NCBI GenBank assembly: GCA_947258715.1
Contig: CAMYJH010000027.1
Coordinates: forward strand, 48,510 to 82,328
Direction: 5' to 3'
DNA length: 33,819 bases
Source: an uncultured Gammaproteobacteria bacterium
GTDB lineage: Bacteria > Pseudomonadota > Gammaproteobacteria > HK1
Below are positions 32,443-33,819 of this stretch, in pieces. The first letter of the stretch is position 1. Every line of letters begins with the position of its first letter. The notes under the pieces are model-generated. The model searched no databases and was not told the DNA's origin. It saw only the letters and a list, made by a program, of their open reading frames with translations. A program made the position numbers and the translations under genes.

Positions 32443-33519
32443 ATGATGCCATCGCGAAGAACCCTGATCGGACCGATCAGTGCATGCAGCTTGATTGTGC
32501 TCGGATGCACCAGCGTCGTTGGCGCCGCGCAACCGCCCCCCGCCAAGCTCGCTACGGCCCACGATGGCGAGGTACATCTACGCAACGTGCGCCAACTCAC
32601 CTTTGGCGGACAGAATGCCGAGGCATATTTCTCGTTCGATGGCGGCGAGCTCATTTTTCAATCGACCCGTGACGAACTTGGTTGCGACGCGATCTTTCGC
32701 ATGAATAGCGACGGCTCCGACGTGCGCCAGGTCTCGTCGGGCGAAGGTGCTACCACCTGCGCATTCATTGCCCCAGACAATCAATCGATCATTTACGCTT
32801 CGACCCACCTCGGCGGTGAGGCCTGCCCCCCAAAGCCAGATTATTCGCGCGGCTACGTCTGGCCCCTATACGAGAGCTATGACATCTTCAAAGCCGACCC
32901 AGAAGGCGACAACGCCGCTCGCCTGACCGATACGCCTGGTTATGACGCCGAGGCAGTCTACTCACCAAAGGGTGACAAGATTGTCTTCACCTCGGTACGC
33001 AGTGGTGACCTCGAGCTATATCTAATGAGCCCTGATGGCAGCGGCGTTGAACAACTCACCGACGCACCCGGGTACGACGGCGGCGCATTCTTTTCGTTCG
33101 ATGGCGAATGGATAGTCTGGCGCGCATCGCGACCGCAGGGGAAGGAATTGGAAGACTACCGCAGCTTGCTAGCGCAGGGACTGATACGCCCCAGCAAGCT
33201 CGAGCTGCATATCATGAACCTCAAAGCACGGCAGCCGATTCAACTTACCGACAATGGCGCTGCAAACTTTGGCCCCTATTGGCACCCCGATGGCAAGCGC
33301 ATCATTTTTTCTTCCAACCTGCACGACCCTAGCGGTCGCAACTTCGATCTGTACTTGATCGATATACATACCCGAGAGTTGGAACGGGTTACCTCGTATG
33401 AAGGCTTTGACGGCTTTCCCATGTTCTCTCACGACGGCGAGCGTCTAGTGTTCGCTTCCAATCGTGACGGTAAGGTCAAGGGGGAAACCAACGTCTTCAT
33501 AGCCGATTGGATCGACTAG
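32443..33519 (+). CDS. PD40/TolB-like beta-propeller lipoprotein
   Basis: The 358-residue product starts with an export signal ending in a lipobox (SLIVLGCTS), so it is a predicted lipoprotein. Residues 50-350 hold five or six WD40-like PD40 repeats, each with the pattern NSDGSDVRQVS, PEGDNAARLTDTPGYDAEAV, SPDGSGVEQLT or HDGERLVFASNRDGK. The fold is the TolB/DPP-IV-like propeller, which usually binds partners or gates a peptidase; no catalytic domain follows. It sits 31 bases after the M1/M28/PDZ gene, so joint function in extracytoplasmic peptide processing is likely but inferred. The start has two ATGs in tandem (32443 and 32446) with GGGAG upstream. It is not the Tol-Pal TolB by context. 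Confidence 0.87.
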   Translation: MMPSRRTLIGPISACSLIVLGCTSVVGAAQPPPAKLATAHDGEVHLRNVRQLTFGGQNAEAYFSFDGGELIFQSTRDELGCDAIFRMNSDGSDVRQVSSGEGATTCAFIAPDNQSIIYASTHLGGEACPPKPDYSRGYVWPLYESYDIFKADPEGDNAARLTDTPGYDAEAVYSPKGDKIVFTSVRSGDLELYLMSPDGSGVEQLTDAPGYDGGAFFSFDGEWIVWRASRPQGKELEDYRSLLAQGLIRPSKLELHIMNLKARQPIQLTDNGAANFGPYWHPDGKRIIFSSNLHDPSGRNFDLYLIDIHTRELERVTSYEGFDGFPMFSHDGERLVFASNRDGKVKGETNVFIADWID

Positions 33520-33819
33520 CGACATTCCTACTGCTACGACACGAAGCACGGGTGTCGCACGTAAAGCGACCGCCAAACCCTAGATATGAGACGGAGGCCG
33601 CGGGGCGGTATTGTCAAATTAAAAACTTTAGGGCGGAAATATCGTAGACGGAGCTGTTCCCGTTCAGCGGCTAGACGCATGTCGCCTGCTGCCAACGTAC
33701 GAACGCCCTCATTCGAAATTAACGGTAGTTCCGCGCTCGTAATAAGTGTCGCCCAAGTCGAAACAAGTTCTGCACCGCCCCGTATACCGACAGAAATCGT
33801 TGTGCCTGCGAGACTGACT
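33520..33819. other. Right-edge region, possibly the end of a minus-strand gene
   Basis: No complete gene is present. On the minus strand a frame is open from the window edge to TGA at 33709-33711 and reads GRCRTCFDLGDTYYERGTTV then NFE. It could be the last 36 codons of a gene outside the window, but that is too short to judge. The rest holds no structure that I recognise. Confidence 0.3.

Overview
The window looks like a chromosomal segment of a GC-rich member of the Pseudomonadota, most likely a beta- or gammaproteobacterium. The signs are housekeeping genes typical of that group (ispG, miaE, tldD/tldE, a pntAB remnant, a ribosomal protein THX gene, a FimV-type domain) and long spacers filled with short palindromic repeats. 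No genus can be named from the sequence alone. No rRNA, tRNA, CRISPR array or phage module was seen.

Left part (1-9200). The window opens inside a type IV pilin-like gene. An AT-richer secreted glycoside-hydrolase-like gene follows, and then a second, paralogous prepilin gene on the opposite strand. After these come a TerC-family membrane protein, a repeat-rich spacer, a DUF4375-like protein, a small c-type cytochrome, and a collapsed remnant of the NAD(P) transhydrogenase operon in which the start of pntA is fused to the end of pntB. Next are a phosphodiesterase/alkaline-phosphatase-fold enzyme, an IalB-like periplasmic protein, an OsmC-like protein and a stand-alone FimV N-terminal domain.

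Middle part (9200-20000). This is mostly intact housekeeping: an SDR oxidoreductase lacking the usual Tyr/Lys pair, the overlapping tldD-tldE metalloprotease pair, an agmatinase-type ureohydrolase, a run of four back-to-back hairpins, a SleB-type cell wall hydrolase, a small Cys-rich protein, ispG, a family 2 glycosyltransferase, and miaE. Spacers carry several families of dispersed palindromes.

Right part (20000-33819). This is an accessory region: a ParE-type toxin-antitoxin pair, a REP-associated tyrosine transposase with an extra DnaA-like tail, RHS and PEP-CTERM fragments lying back to back, an orphan lipoprotein convergent with a large zinc-ribbon/cyclase/ATPase/TPR regulator, a degraded stretch with a triplicated 16-bp repeat, an orphan terminator and an IS110 transposase tail. 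After the debris comes a tiny intact gene for ribosomal protein THX. The window closes with a two-gene secreted module: an M1-like/M28/PDZ peptidase fusion followed by a PD40 beta-propeller lipoprotein.

The most notable observations are the THX microgene, the pntA-pntB deletion fusion, the four tandem hairpins, the stand-alone FimV domain, and the coexistence of a RAYT transposase with REP-like palindromes. I did not find convincing evidence for a wholly new multi-gene system.
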